Shown: positions 22,057 to 32,545 of the stretch, one piece after another
Position numbering within the stretch: the stretch's first letter is position 1
Layout of the letters: each line of letters opens with the position of its first letter
NCBI RefSeq assembly: GCF_000283155.1
Contig: NW_004454163.1
Coordinates: 18,026,514 to 18,090,513, forward strand
Reading direction: 5' to 3'
Source: Ceratotherium simum simum
Taxonomy: Eukaryota > Chordata > Mammalia > Perissodactyla > Rhinocerotidae
DNA: 64,000 nucleotides
Made by a program: the position numbers and the translations under genes
Notes under the pieces: generated by a model
Told to the model about the DNA's origin: nothing
The model's input: the letters and a program-made list of their open reading frames with translations, nothing else
Database searches by the model: none

Positions 22057-22265
22057 AGGCAAGGTATGGTGTGAGGGTGAGTCCCCTGTTAGGGGGGGTG
22101 GGAGCCCCTGTTCTAGCTGCAGACCCACCACTAACTTGCTGGGTGACCTTTAGGCAAGTTACTTAACCTCTCTATGCAGAGCCAAACCTAGGGCCAGACA
22201 TTAATTCCTATTGTCCAGGGCTGATGAGAGAACTTGGGTTAGTGTGAGCTAGATTCAATACACCT
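22057..22265 (+). repeat. Duplicated 0.2-kb segment, copy B
   Basis: Second copy of the segment at 20198-20405, in the same orientation and about 1.86 kb away. Non-MIR flanks are shared on both sides. Homology stops at about 22265, where the two flanks diverge. Confidence 0.8.
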
Positions 22266-22769
22266 AGCATAATTTCCTCTCTTGGACAGAGAAAAAGTAG
22301 GGGCTCAGAGAAGGGAAGCACTTTCCCAAAGGTATCCAGCCAGTGAGGGGCAAAGGGGCCTGGAGGGCTATCTGGGGTGTGGTTTGTTTGCAAGCTATTT
22401 TGAGGTTGAGAAAGGGTGGATTTTCAAAACGAGAACTCCCAGCCTGCAGCCTATAAGAGCTTCCTCAGAAAGTGCAGACCAGAACAATCCAAACAGGGCA
22501 TTGGCAGCCAGCTTTCTGCCTCTGGGGCCAGAAGACTGGGGCACACCATGGGAAGAGCTCGGCCCCGGGCAGAGCCGGCTGTCCCTAATGGAGACTTTTC
22601 ACGGGAGCAGGGGCGAGGGGCGGTAGAGTGGACAAAGCTCATGAGAAATGAGTCCTGGAAAACAATTAGAGATCATCTAGTTTACCAGGAGCAGTTACCA
22701 TGTTCTGATTCATGGTCTGAGTCAGCAGGCCCATAACCTGCATTATTAGCAGTATGCTTCCCAGGACCT

Positions 22770-22880
22770 TGCAAATACTGATCTAATCCAGTTCCCTCAC
22801 TTTCAAGATAAGGGAACCAAGGACCAGGGAGGGAATGGCTCTCTAAGGTCACACAGCTCTGAGTCCTGTAATGACCTTTC
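22770..22880 (-). mobile_element. MIR SINE fragment
   Basis: Reversed core 'agggaatggctctctaaggtc' followed by 'acacagctctgagtcc'. Truncated at both sides. Confidence 0.65.
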
Positions 22881-23199
22881 CATGTGGATATAATGTGCAT
22901 GTGTGTCGGCAGAGCTGGGCCCAGGGCGAGACACACTCCAAGAACTGGACCGGGTCTTAGCTGCCCTGGGCCTCAGTTTCCTGACCTCTAAAATGGGGGT
23001 GCTGGGCTGCCCCATTTGACCTCTGGTATTCTGAGAGTGTTTGCGTCTGGGTAATGGGCTTATACCGAATCTCTTTCTGGAGCTTGGATTGGCTGGTTGG
23101 CTTCATAGATTCTGGCTCTTCTATCCTTGCTTCTTTACGAATCTGATCTGCTCGTGGAAGCAGGATTAGTGTAGCTGGAAGATGTTCTAGCCTGAATCT

Positions 23200-24350
23200 C
23201 AGAAGCTGAGCTCTTAGGCACTTCCCTTCAGGACTGGAGGTCTGGTGGTCCTCCTTAAAATCTTCCAAGGCTCCCCCTGTCGGATGGCCTTTGTCCTAAC
23301 TTACCCCTTAGCATGGCTTTCAAGGCTCTTGACAAGCTCACCACTTCCAGTTACAAGATGAATAAGTTCTGGGGACCCCTGGCAACTATAGTGAACAATA
23401 CTGTATTGTACACTTGAAAGTTGCTAAGACAGTAGATCTTAAATGTTCTCAGCACATACACACACACAAAAGATAACTAGGTGAGATGATGGAGGTATTA
23501 AGTAACCTGACTGTGGTAATCATTTCACAATATATACGCATTTCAAATCATCACATTGTATACCTTCAAGTTATACAATGTTATATGTCAATTATATAAG
23601 CTGGGGGAAAAAGATCACCCCATCTGCTTTTCCAGTCCCCCGGCCCTCCTGGTAGTACTGCACCCACACACCACATGGATATGCTGTTTGCCCAGCAGGC
23701 CACACTCTGGTCAGCTTTGCATCTTTGAACACTTGCCGGCATGAGCTGGATGGCCGGCCCCCCTACTGCAGCGCCTGCCATATTACGGGATGGATGCTTG
23801 GCACCCCGGCTCCTTCCCCTTCTGTGCATGTCTTGTGTTTGTGCACATCCAGTGCTCCGTCCTTAGGGTCCCACCAGAGGTCCCAGCCCAGAGGCCAGCG
23901 CGCATGCTCCCTCCTTCCCAGCTGTGAGCCCTCGTTCCAGCCCTCCTCCTCCCTGCACCCATCTCTTCCATCTCTGAGTTTACTCTCGCAAACTGCCCTG
24001 TCTGAAATGTCTCCCACTCCCACTCCTCCGACTCTTCAAGGTCAAACTCAAGGGCAGTCCTCCACAAACCCTGCCCTGTCCACCCAGGTCTCATCCTCTG
24101 CCCTGACCTTCCAGAGCACCTGTGACCTGAACACTGCAGCTCAAGGCGGGTCACCTGAGGGACAAGGAGGGAGCAACAGAAGACGATGTGTCTGCGTCAT
24201 CCTTTCCTGCTCCCTGATGGCCCCATATGTGCCAGCATTGCCCTCCCAGCAGGTCGTGAGCTCTGGGGGCCGAGTCTCCCCGTCTGTGTTGTCTGTGGCC
24301 CCTGCTCAAACACACAGGTGCTCTTGGCAGATGGGAACACTTGTTCAGAG
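23200..24350 (+). mobile_element. L2 LINE 3' relic, split by an L1 insertion
   Basis: Plus-orientation L2-like sequence is seen on both sides of the L1 piece at 23348-23612. 'aaaatcttccaaggctcccc' and 'ggctttcaaggctcttgacaa' lie to the left. 'cttcaaggtcaaactcaagg', 'cctccacaaaccctgccctg' and 'gtcgtgagctctgggggccg' lie to the right. These blocks occur in the order of the L2 ORF end and 3' region. All frames are degraded. Confidence 0.7.
23348..23612 (+). mobile_element. L1 3' end fragment (L1M type)
   Basis: Typical L1 3' UTR text: 'gatgaataagttctggggac', 'actgtattgtacacttgaaa', 'gatgatggaggtattaagtaa', 'cacattgtataccttcaagtt' and 'caatgttatatgtcaatta'. It interrupts the L2 relic, so it is the younger of the two. 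Confidence 0.88.
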
Positions 24351-24574
24351 GCCATCTCTGCTGCCTTTATTTCTGTGCATGTTATTTTCAGGGCAGGACC
24401 ATCACATGTGTTGTTTCCCTTAGCTGACCCCCCGTCCCTGGCTCCTGGAGCCCTGTCTTGCTAGGAGCCCAGACAGTGAGATGATGCAGGAGGCAGCAAA
24501 TTACTGGGCAAGGAGCACTGGTCCTTGGCTGGTGCAGAAAAGGAACCCGGCTCATGGACATTCCTCTCAGTATT

Positions 24575-24700
24575 AATTAGCACAGATCAGGTGTTTACTG
24601 TGCACCAGGCAGTAATGCCTTATCTCACAGAAGCCTATGAAGTCGGTGTTTCCATCATTCTCATGAGGAAACAGAGGCAAAGAGACGTGCGGTCATGTGC
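24575..24700 (-). mobile_element. MIR SINE fragment
   Basis: The 'gtttactgtgcaccaggcag' end, then 'catgaggaaacagaggcaaag', read antisense. Lacks the tRNA-like head. Confidence 0.7.
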
Positions 24701-24744
24701 TATGCCTTTCCTGATCTTAGGTAATGTACGAATGGAGTCATAAA

Positions 24745-24910
24745 ACTGGGAGCAACCTTAGGGAATACCTGCTCCAACCCCCTCATGTTTCCCTCAGTGG
24801 GGAAACTGAAGCCCAGAGAGGGGAGGAGACTTGGCCAAAGTCACACAGCTAGTTAAAGGCAGAACCAGGCCCTGAACCTGGGCCTCCTGATTACCGCTCC
24901 GGGCTTCACT
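24745..24910 (-). mobile_element. MIR SINE
   Basis: Strong antisense MIR-like core: 'ggggaaactgaagcccagag', 'ggccaaagtcacacagctag', 'ggcagaaccaggccctgaac'. It could be a second MIR next to the one at 24575-24700. Confidence 0.8.
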
Positions 24911-25309
24911 GAGATATGGAGCCCTGTATTCACTCGTGCAGCAGCTCTCATTGTGTACTGGTGCTGCCTTCTCAGCCCTTATTCAGCACGTGGCATGGAT
25001 GGCACTGGTACCTGCTTTGATAAGAACCTGGGAGGCTTTTCTATTCTGCACGATGCACAACACTGAATGTAGAGTGGGGCTCATGGCACGTTTGTTGACT
25101 GACCAATGACCTGCTGGTACAGGGCCAGTGTTCAGATCTCCAAATCTGATGTGCTCCTCTCTTGCCCTGGTCCCCTTGTCCGCCATCTCATTCCTCTACC
25201 CGGCACGGGGAAGCCAGCCCAGGTCACATGCCCCATGCCTTGATCTGCATCCCCCCTTCCAGCTCAGAGAGCTCATCGTTGGGGAAGTCGTCCCAGTCCT
25301 CATGAGCTC

Positions 25310-25385
25310 ATTCCCTGAGTGAAAGCGAGCGCCGCGGGGCCTCGCCGGGGTGCTCGGCCTCCGCCGAGGCTCCCGGTCAGGATAT
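25310..25385. promoter_or_regulatory. CpG-rich block with a hairpin, possible intronic element
   Basis: An isolated burst of CpG in otherwise CpG-poor intron: GCGAGCGCCGCGGGGCCTCG, then GCTCGGCCTCCGCCGAGGCT. The latter contains an inverted repeat GCCTC-cgcc-GAGGC. It is followed by AT-rich non-repetitive DNA (25460-25490, 'aatgacattacattatctta'). No open frame of note. A regulatory role is only inferred from composition. Confidence 0.35.
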
Positions 25386-28005
25386 GCTTTCCCAGCACCA
25401 TCCGCCCAGACTTCTTGGTAACCTGATGGTCTGAGACAAACTCTCTTCCTGCTGCCACTGCTAATGACATTACATTATCTTAATAAGGTCCCCAGAGCTG
25501 CCAGGAGTGGGAGGACTAAAAAGAAAATACAGAAAAAACAGAAAAAGCAGCCAGGCTCCTGGCTGTGTTTGGAGAGCAGACAGCTGCCGGGCGGTCCGGA
25601 GCGGTCGGCATTTGGCTTGCACTGGAGCCAGGGCATTGGAGACTGAAAGTTGCGGCTTTAATGGGATGTTAGTAGGGGATCTAGTGGAAACTGGTGAAAT
25701 CATGGCTCGTCAGAGATGGACTTCTCAGGGTGCAGAGGGTGTCCATTCTTTCCCGGGGCCTCCGGGCGACCTCTGTTGTCTCGGGGGCTGGTCCCTTGGC
25801 AAGTGTTACAGTTTCTTGTCTTCACTACGTGCCCCGCCAGACATGGCTGGAGCACCTCTGAGAGCCAGGCTGCAGACGGATGCAGGGGCTAGAGGAGGGA
25901 AGATGCCCAGCCATGCTCTCTAGGGGCAACTCTGATAGGCTGCCTCCCCTCAAGGACCCATGCGGCGGGATAGGAGGAATTAAGAGGTGTGTAATGCCTT
26001 CACGGGCCCAGGGCCAGGCCCAGTTGGCAGTGATGATGGCTGAGTTGGGGCAACAAGAAAGGGGGGCCACCTGCGATGTGGGTGGGCAGGGACAATACCC
26101 ACCAAGTGCAGCAGCATCCCTCTGCATGCTGAGAGCACAAATACCGTCTTGTCTTCCCCAGCACACATGCTCCCTGTTCTTCAACACCCGTCCCAGTGGC
26201 CACCTCTGCCAGAACCCTGCTGTCCTGACCTTTGGCCCTGGCTTCCAGACTTTCCGGGAACAGAAGGTAAAGGACTCCTGATGAGGAGGGTCAGGGGGAA
26301 CCTTGGCTCTGCCCTATGACCTGGAGTTGTTCCTGTCTCCCAGGTCGGAGCCACAGACCAGTTTCAGCAGGAGCCGTCTCTCTGTGGCCAGCACAGGCAC
26401 CAACTGGCCTTTCTCAGGAAGAAATTGGTGACCTTGGACCAGGCTGGGGCAGTGGAAACACAGACTCAGGCACAGGCGGAGGGACTCAGAGTCCAAGTGA
26501 TTATGAGGTGACCAGACTAGAGGAGGGGACAGCATGGGGCCAGAGAAACACAGTCTGGTTGAAGCCTTTGAGGCCCTGCCTGGGGCTCCAGGGGTATCTC
26601 ATATCTGGAACAATCGGTGGTGGGACAACTGGTGGGACTGGCTGAAATCTAGAGCCGCCTTGGAAGTGAGGTTCCTGACACCAAGGAATAGACACCACCA
26701 TAGGCGGGGAGGCCTCAGTCCCTTCTTGGAGACCCACAGAATGAATGAAGCAGCAGGCAGGGCCTTAGGTCCACCCCAGGCCCCTCCACCATGTTGTGGC
26801 TGCTGAAGTCATTAGGAATGATGTCCCCATGGTGTGTGGACATTCTGGGAGTTGGCATCTGCGGCCATAACTCGGAGCCTGGGCCAAAGGGCCACCTTGC
26901 AGGGGGATGGTGGTCCCCTCCAACATTACCCAGGAGGGATGGGAGGTGGGGTCAGCATCAAGGAGAGAGGAAAGGAGACCTGGCCAGAGAGTAGAAGCTC
27001 AGTGGCCATTAAGACTCGGGCTCTAGAAAGGGAAATAGTGCCCAGAAGAGGACTTGAGGGCAGCAGTTCTGGGGTCCCTCAGCCCCGGGGAGTGGCGTGG
27101 CCTTGCAAGGGAGTCTGGGAATTCTGAGTCAAAGAGGCAACAGCTGCTGCTTTAAGTGGCTGCTGAAGAGCCTCCAGCTGGGGTGGGAGGGGAGGTGTTA
27201 TGGATGGTGCTGCAGGAAGTCAGCCCCAAAGAGGTCCCCAAGGAAAGGCTGCAAGGAGACCTGGCTACAGAGAGAGTTATGGGAAACCCCGACCTGGACA
27301 GGCCAGGATTGGGGCGCTTGAAGACCGAAAAGAATCCTTGCAGGGCAGCTCGGGGGAGGGGCCAGAAGGGAAGCGAGGAATGAGTGATTCTGAAGAATGT
27401 GACGGGAAGGGGGTTTGGGGAGTGTTCAACACGGATAGCCACAGCCCACAGGGCGAAATAAAGTCCTTATGCGAGGAGCCCAGGAACATCTCCTCCAACC
27501 TCCCCCACTCTGGGGTGTCTCTGCTCCTGGGAAGGGGGGCACCTAAGAGCTTTTCTGATCTTTCTCGGGAGGGTCAGAGCCCAGTGGGAACCAAGTGAGG
27601 GGGAGGTGCCGACGGAGGCTGGAATGCAGCTGCTTCGGCTGGAGACAGGCCTGGGGGCCCAGATGGCTGTTGTTCTGCTGAGCAGGAGTAAACCGGAGGG
27701 AGGGCAGGGCAGATGGCTGGACGGCTGACCCTCCCCACGCCTGATCTGGCCTGGAGGGGTGTAAGACTGCAGGCAGAGAGGCCACCCTAAGTGATCATCA
27801 GGAATGTGCTGGGAGGGAGGGTTTCTGGAATGCAATCCTCCTATACAACACAGCATCCAGGCCCAAACCAGGAGGCCTACACAGAGAATGCTGTAGTGTC
27901 AGGAGGGCGAGAAGTCTGACTGTCTTGACTGACCAAGGTTAAAACTTTCCCTAGGGAAGGCAGGGCCCACAGACCGGCGTGGCCCTCCCAGAAGGCTGTG
28001 TGGGA
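25386..28005. other. Non-repetitive intron sequence
   Basis: No named repeat, gene or RNA gene is recognised. Several open frames exceed 100 codons on both strands but are Gly/Pro/Arg-rich, without family motifs or splice support. They are not annotated as genes. Confidence 0.45.
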
Positions 28006-28009
28006 AAGG

Positions 28010-28056
28010 CCCGGGGGGGGGGGCGGGGAGGGGCGGGGAAGGAAGGGAGATGGGGA
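28010..28056 (+). repeat. G-run cluster, G-quadruplex-prone
   Basis: One uninterrupted run of about a dozen G is followed by GGGG, GGGG, GGGG, GGG and GGGG runs with loops of one to several bases. Such spacing satisfies the usual G-quadruplex pattern. The G strand is the template strand for ZBTB7C transcription. Confidence 0.85.
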
Positions 28057-28059
28057 CTC

Positions 28060-29630
28060 AGGGTGCTGGGCGGGCTCACTGTGCAGTACCCTGAGACTTA
28101 CATCCTGTTAAAGCCACAGACCTGGCTGTCCCCTGAAGGAAGAGGTGTCCCTAGTAAGGGGACAGGCATGGAAGTTAGGGAGGAGGACACTGGATGGCAG
28201 CAGGGGGCCCTCTGGGCTGACTCAGGGGCTGACTTTCATGTCTGGCCTGTGAAGAGTGTCCCTGTCTTTGAAGCTATCCCCAGGGGCCTGGGCTGGGAGT
28301 CACAGGCTGAGAGAGGCCTGGCTGGAGATGAGTGAACTGTACTTGAATTCAGATTATGCTCTGGTTCATCTCCCTTCTGATATCCCCACTTTTGTCAAGC
28401 CTAGTTTAGGTGTTCTAACCTGGCCCATGGATCTAAGGAGAATTCAGGAGGAAGCGGGGGCGGCAGGGCCACTAGTGAGGGACACCCAAGGTGGGGTGAA
28501 TCTCGGGGACTTTGGGTCCAGCTGCTCTGCAGCTATAACAAAAGCAGAGCACCTTGAGGTCAGCATTGCCAGGTGGAAGAGGACACACCCTGGGTATGTG
28601 GGGCCCTGCCCCTCTGCACCTGGAAATCCTCCCTCACTGTCAGCCTAAAGCATCTGGGAGAGATTCTGTTTGGGGTTTCCCTCGCAGAAGCAAGGTATGA
28701 GGGGTCCCAAGGCCACCTTGGAAACAATCAGTGTTGTCCTTCGAAGCAGTCAGCAGAGGAGCCTGCAGAGCTCTTTCAGCAAAGCCACTGTCACCTGAAC
28801 ATATTTCTGATGCCCTTCTCTGGCCATCTCAAATAGTTTTCAAGCCATCAAAGAGAGTGGGTCTCATTACTTTATATGACTCATCTTGTTTTCCCCCAAA
28901 AAGCACTGCCCCTGGTTTGATAAATTCAACCTGATTCAAAAAATTTCACCCCAACTTCAAAGGCCAAAACTTTGGATCCACTGAGGAAAATCAAAAGAAC
29001 AAGCCCCCAGAAATTCCCAAAGATAAATTTCTAAGAGGATGTGGGGTGACGGCACCACTGGAATAATGTGGGTCTCTCAGGATGAGTTCTTTGATGGGGA
29101 CAGTGGCTGTGTGGGCAAAGGACCTAGTCTAGTAAGTCGTGGTCACAGGGCAGGTATCCCCCCAGGCTCTGTCTACATCTACACGCTGAAATGACTAAGC
29201 CCTGATGCAAGGCCACACCAGAACCTTCCCCACTGTGGACACGGCTGGGAAGGTCAGCCTCACACCAGTGACCACGAACGGCACCAACAGACCATATTTT
29301 CCCTAGATGAGGCCCATCAAAAGCCAGCAGTGGACATATCTGACCCCCATCATCCCACCAATCAGTTCTGACTACAAAAGTTGCTGCACAGAGAAGATAC
29401 ATAACACACATTTGCTGAATGGGATGGAGTCTATAAAACATGAAAGGTTTATAATGTATTGATTTCAAATTTCGAATTTTATAACAGCGTAAAGTTAACC
29501 CTCTTCCTAACGTGGAGAGTCAAGGGGGAGAACATAAAAGGAGGCCCATCCTTTAGGTCTGACCCAAAAGTGGATTGAAAGGGCCTACAGAGGTCTCTAC
29601 AGTCTCCTGGTCACAGGTTTTGCTGTCACA
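28060..29630. other. Non-repetitive intron sequence
   Basis: No gene or named repeat recognised. Bases 29395-29520 are AT-rich with no clear element. Confidence 0.4.
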
Positions 29631-29634
29631 CATG

Positions 29635-29845
29635 GACTGGAGTTCAAGTGCCTGCTCTGCCATTTTCCAGCTGTGCTTATGAGTGGCCAACTGGCCACTG
29701 AGAACTGGATCGCTCATCCGTGAACAAAGGCCGTGGCACCTCCTCATCTTCCCAGGGCAGGGCTGGGGTATAGGAGAGTATATGTAATACACTGAGGACA
29801 GCCCCTGGCATGCTAAACGTGCTCCAAATAAAGTAAAGGGGGTGC
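29635..29845 (+). mobile_element. MIR SINE
   Basis: Plus-orientation MIR with the tRNA-related part ('gagttcaagtgcctgctctgc', 'ccagctgtgcttatgagtgg') and the 3' tail ('gtaatacactgaggacagcc', 'tggcatgctaaacgtgctcc', 'aaataaag'). It lies about 370 bp from the coding exon. Confidence 0.75.
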
Positions 29846-30215
29846 AGTCCATTGGGGAGTGTCAAATGGCTTCGGTGGGTCTACAGTGGGGAAGAGGAGA
29901 AGGAGGCCAAGCAAGCAAGGTGCCTTAACCAGAACAGCTCTGCTCTGCTCTGCATTGTATCTTGGCCTTCCACCTAATATTGTATTTAAGAACACATTTT
30001 AGAGTTCAAAGAGTTGAAAATTACTATACCAGGTCATGCCTCGCACGCCCTCTAGTAATGAAATTGATGTGTGCCTAGGATCCAGTTTGGCCTCCCCTGA
30101 AATGGGTCTCTCTTTCCCTCCTGGTCCTCCATGCTCCCCTCTGCTGCCATCACCGTGGCCTCTGGTCCTCCCCCAGCACCCCTGAGGCCCACCACCCAAG
30201 GGCTGTGATGCGCAC

Positions 30216-31426
30216 CTGGTGAAGCGGACCTCGCAGATGTTGCACATGTATGGCTTCTCCCCGGTGTGGGTCCTCATGTGCCGCGGAAGCTTCCCAGCCC
30301 CCATGATGACTTTGTGGCAGATGGGGCACTGCTGAGAGGCCTTGGGCTTCAGCTTGCGTTCCTCCACCAGCGGCCAGGGTGGAAAGAGGCCCCCCAGATG
30401 GGTGGCACTCAGGAAGTTGAGATAGGCACCGTAGTCATTCTCTGCCTTGATGGGGCCCAGTGGCCCCCCAGGAAGGTCCGGGAACATGTCCTTGAAGAAG
30501 TCATTAGGGAAGGGTGGCGGTGGGGGTGGGGGAAGCTCTTCCTTCTCCTCCTCCTTGATCTTCCGGTTCTTGATGACCAGGTCCAGTGGCCCACTGTCCA
30601 TAGGCTGCTCAGGCAGCTGGGCAAAGGCACCGAAGTCCCCTGGCCAGAGGTGTGGGAAGAAGTCCGGGGCAAATGGAGATAAGGAGGGTCTCCTGTCAGG
30701 GATGTTGGCTTTGGGGTACAGGTTCTCCCTCAGCAGAGATTCGATGGAGAAGTCCCGAATCACGCCCAGATGGCCAGGGCTGCCAGCCTGGAAGGAATCA
30801 GGGAAGTCCCTGGGTGTGTCTGAATAGGCCTTCTCTGTTAGATGGTCTGTCTTGGTAGGGCTTTGGTGGCAGTTGATGTCCTGGGGGTCAGGCAAGTTTT
30901 CTTGATCAGCAAAATCCTCCGTGTCATCATCCTCCTCCTCCTCCTCTTCCTCCTCCTCCTCCTCTTCATCCTCCTCGTCATCGTCATCTTCGTCATCGTC
31001 ATCGTCCTCCTTGTCGTCCTCCTCCCCCCCATCCCCCCCGGGCTCCATGATCTCCAGGCACACATTCACGATGCACTGGATCTCCAGCATCCTGGCGGCA
31101 TTGAGGATGTGCTTGACGTTGGAGGCTGTGATGGTGAGCGTGGAGGTGTAGGCGAACTCCAGGATGGCGGCCAGAGCCTCGGGCTGGACAAAATCGATCT
31201 CGTAGACATAGGGTTGGCTGGCTAAGGTGCCGGCCGTGAAGAGTTTCTTGAAGTACTTGCTGCAGGCGGCCAGGACGGAGCGGTGGGTGCGGTACTCCTG
31301 CTCCTGTACCACCAGGAGCACGTCGCAGAGCAGGCCATCATGTCGCTGCTCGTTCAGGCTACACAGGACCTCACTGCTGTGGTTGGGGAAGGGAATGCCA
31401 ATGAGCTCGTCAATGCCATTGGCCAT
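30216..31426 (-). CDS. ZBTB7C: ZBTB7C, first coding exon (codons 1-404): BTB domain and zinc fingers 1-2a
   Basis: ATG at 31426-31424 lies in a strong start context (AACATGG). It is the start of the known family N-terminus, [15 protein letters not shown] here. The BTB/POZ domain spans about residues 24-128 ([20 protein letters not shown] to [13 protein letters not shown]) and mediates dimerisation and corepressor binding. Next come an acidic Asp/Glu run (135-170), a linker with two SUMO-consensus sites (IKEE around Lys291, IKAE around Lys327) and seven prolines (299-305). Zinc finger 1 follows (Cys367, Cys370, His383, His387), then the first half of finger 2 (Cys395, Cys398). The exon ends at donor AG|GTGCGC after two bases of codon 404. 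The frame is clean, with no frameshift. It also reads open into flanking intron on both sides, but the splice sites and family likeness fix the limits. ZBTB7A and ZBTB7B share the architecture; the [20 protein letters not shown] start and the linker identify 7C. Confidence 0.97.
30917..31024 (-). repeat. ZBTB7C: Coding GAG/GAT-type repeat (acidic tract)
   Basis: On the plus strand this is an almost unbroken series of TCC, TCT, TCA and TCG triplets. It encodes 36 residues that are nearly all Asp or Glu (residues 135-170), including a run of twelve Glu. The codons are close to pure repeats in the Glu part and mixed in the Asp part. Tracts like this vary in length between species and alleles. 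Confidence 0.93.
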
Positions 31427-31442
31427 GTTCTCAGACAAAGCC
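31427..31442 (-). other. ZBTB7C: 5' UTR part of the first coding exon
   Basis: Sixteen bases (GGCTTTGTCTGAGAAC) lie between the acceptor CTCTGTGTGTCCCTACAG and the ATG. The acceptor has a good pyrimidine tract, so the remaining 5' UTR must come from one or more upstream exons. Confidence 0.85.
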
Positions 31443-31449
31443 CTGTAGG

Positions 31450-32019
31450 GACACACAGAGAGGGAGACTGGGGTTAGAGGACATGGTCCCAGGAGGGGAC
31501 ACTTAGCTTTGGGACTCTGGACCAGCGAGGCCAGGCTGGTGGGCATACTCAGCCACACCATCCCTGCCTGAGCACACCCCCCACCCCCCTCTAGAAAGCC
31601 AGCCCTCCTTCCTCTTAGCTTTTCCAAATCTCACCTGCCATTCAGAGCCCAGCTCATAAGCTGGGGTTTTTCACTATTCCACTGGGCTCTTCCCTGGACT
31701 CCTAAGGCCCTGGAGTTAGGCTTCTCATTGGGCAGTTGGTATATGCTATTTAGCGGAGGCTATGGAAGCTTCCATGGGCATAATTTCACCAAATTCCACT
31801 TTGTTAACATGAAATTGTGGACCACTGGGATGGACAGCCACATGAAACTCAGCTGCCCAGTGTGCTACGGGAATGGCGTGCACTACTCACAATATCTGGG
31901 GGTCAAGGACCAACGGGGGAACGTTTTCTCACAGCTCAGTGCTCCTGCTGGGAATATGCTGTAGTTGATTCAACAAATCCTCTGACTCCTGTAGCAGACT
32001 AACATTTTGCATTGACTAC
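31450..32019. other. Non-repetitive intron next to the BTB exon
   Basis: Polypyrimidine acceptor region followed by unique sequence. Nothing else is recognised. Confidence 0.4.
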
Positions 32020-32403
32020 TGTTAGGGGCTGAGTTGTGTCCCCCCAAATTTATATGTTGAAGTCCTAACCCCCAGGACCTCAGAATGTGACTGTTTGGAG
32101 GTAGGTCCTTTAAAGAGATGATTAAGGTTAAAATGAGATCAGATGAGTGGGCCCTAATCCAGGATGACTGGTGTCTTCATAAGAAGAGGAGATTAGGACA
32201 CAGACACACAGACAGAAGTCCATGTGAAGACACAGGGAGCAGACGGCCATCTACAAGCCAAGGAGAGATGCCCAAGAAGAAACCAACCCGCTGACACCTT
32301 GGTTTTGGCATTTCAGCCTCTGGAACTGTGAGGAAATAACTTGCTCTTGTTTAAGCCCGCAGTCTGTGGTCCTTTGTTATGGCAGCCCTAGCAAACTGAT
32401 ACA
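32020..32403 (+). mobile_element. MLT1-type solo LTR (ERVL-MaLR)
   Basis: Complete LTR from TGTTAGGGGCTGAGTTGTGT to CAAACTGATACA. Typical blocks are 'ttatatgttgaagtcctaac', 'gactggtgtcttcataagaa' and 'ggccatctacaagccaagga'. The 5-bp flanks ACTAC and GCTAC agree at four positions, consistent with an old target duplication. No internal provirus sequence. Confidence 0.92.
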
Positions 32404-32545
32404 GCTACTAGGAATCTTAAAACTGAATTTGTGGCCCATTTTCAGCAAGGGAACAGGGGCCTTGTGGCATATGTTTTGGCTTCTGACCTTACTTCTGGTT
32501 TCATCTTAGTTGATGAAGTTTCCCTTCATTTGCAATTCTTGATCG

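Larger units (their letters stand above)
19494..30215 (-). other. ZBTB7C: ZBTB7C intron between the two coding exons
   Basis: Donor CACCAG|GTGCGC at 30216/30215 and acceptor TTGCAG|GCAGGAC at 19494/19493 are both canonical. The phase is 2, splitting Arg404 (AG|G) inside zinc finger 2. Length is 10,722 bp. It contains the repeats listed separately. Non-repeat stretches (19.5-20.2, 24.9-25.3 and 25.4-28.0 kb, and 28.1-29.6 kb) show no coding or RNA gene that I can support. Confidence 0.93.

Noticed and set aside
29999..31627. A single minus-strand frame of 542 codons taken as the whole gene
   Set aside because: It runs through the splice acceptor upstream and the donor downstream. The true coding part is 31426-30216 joined to 19493-18842, as shown by consensus splice sites and completion of zinc finger 2.
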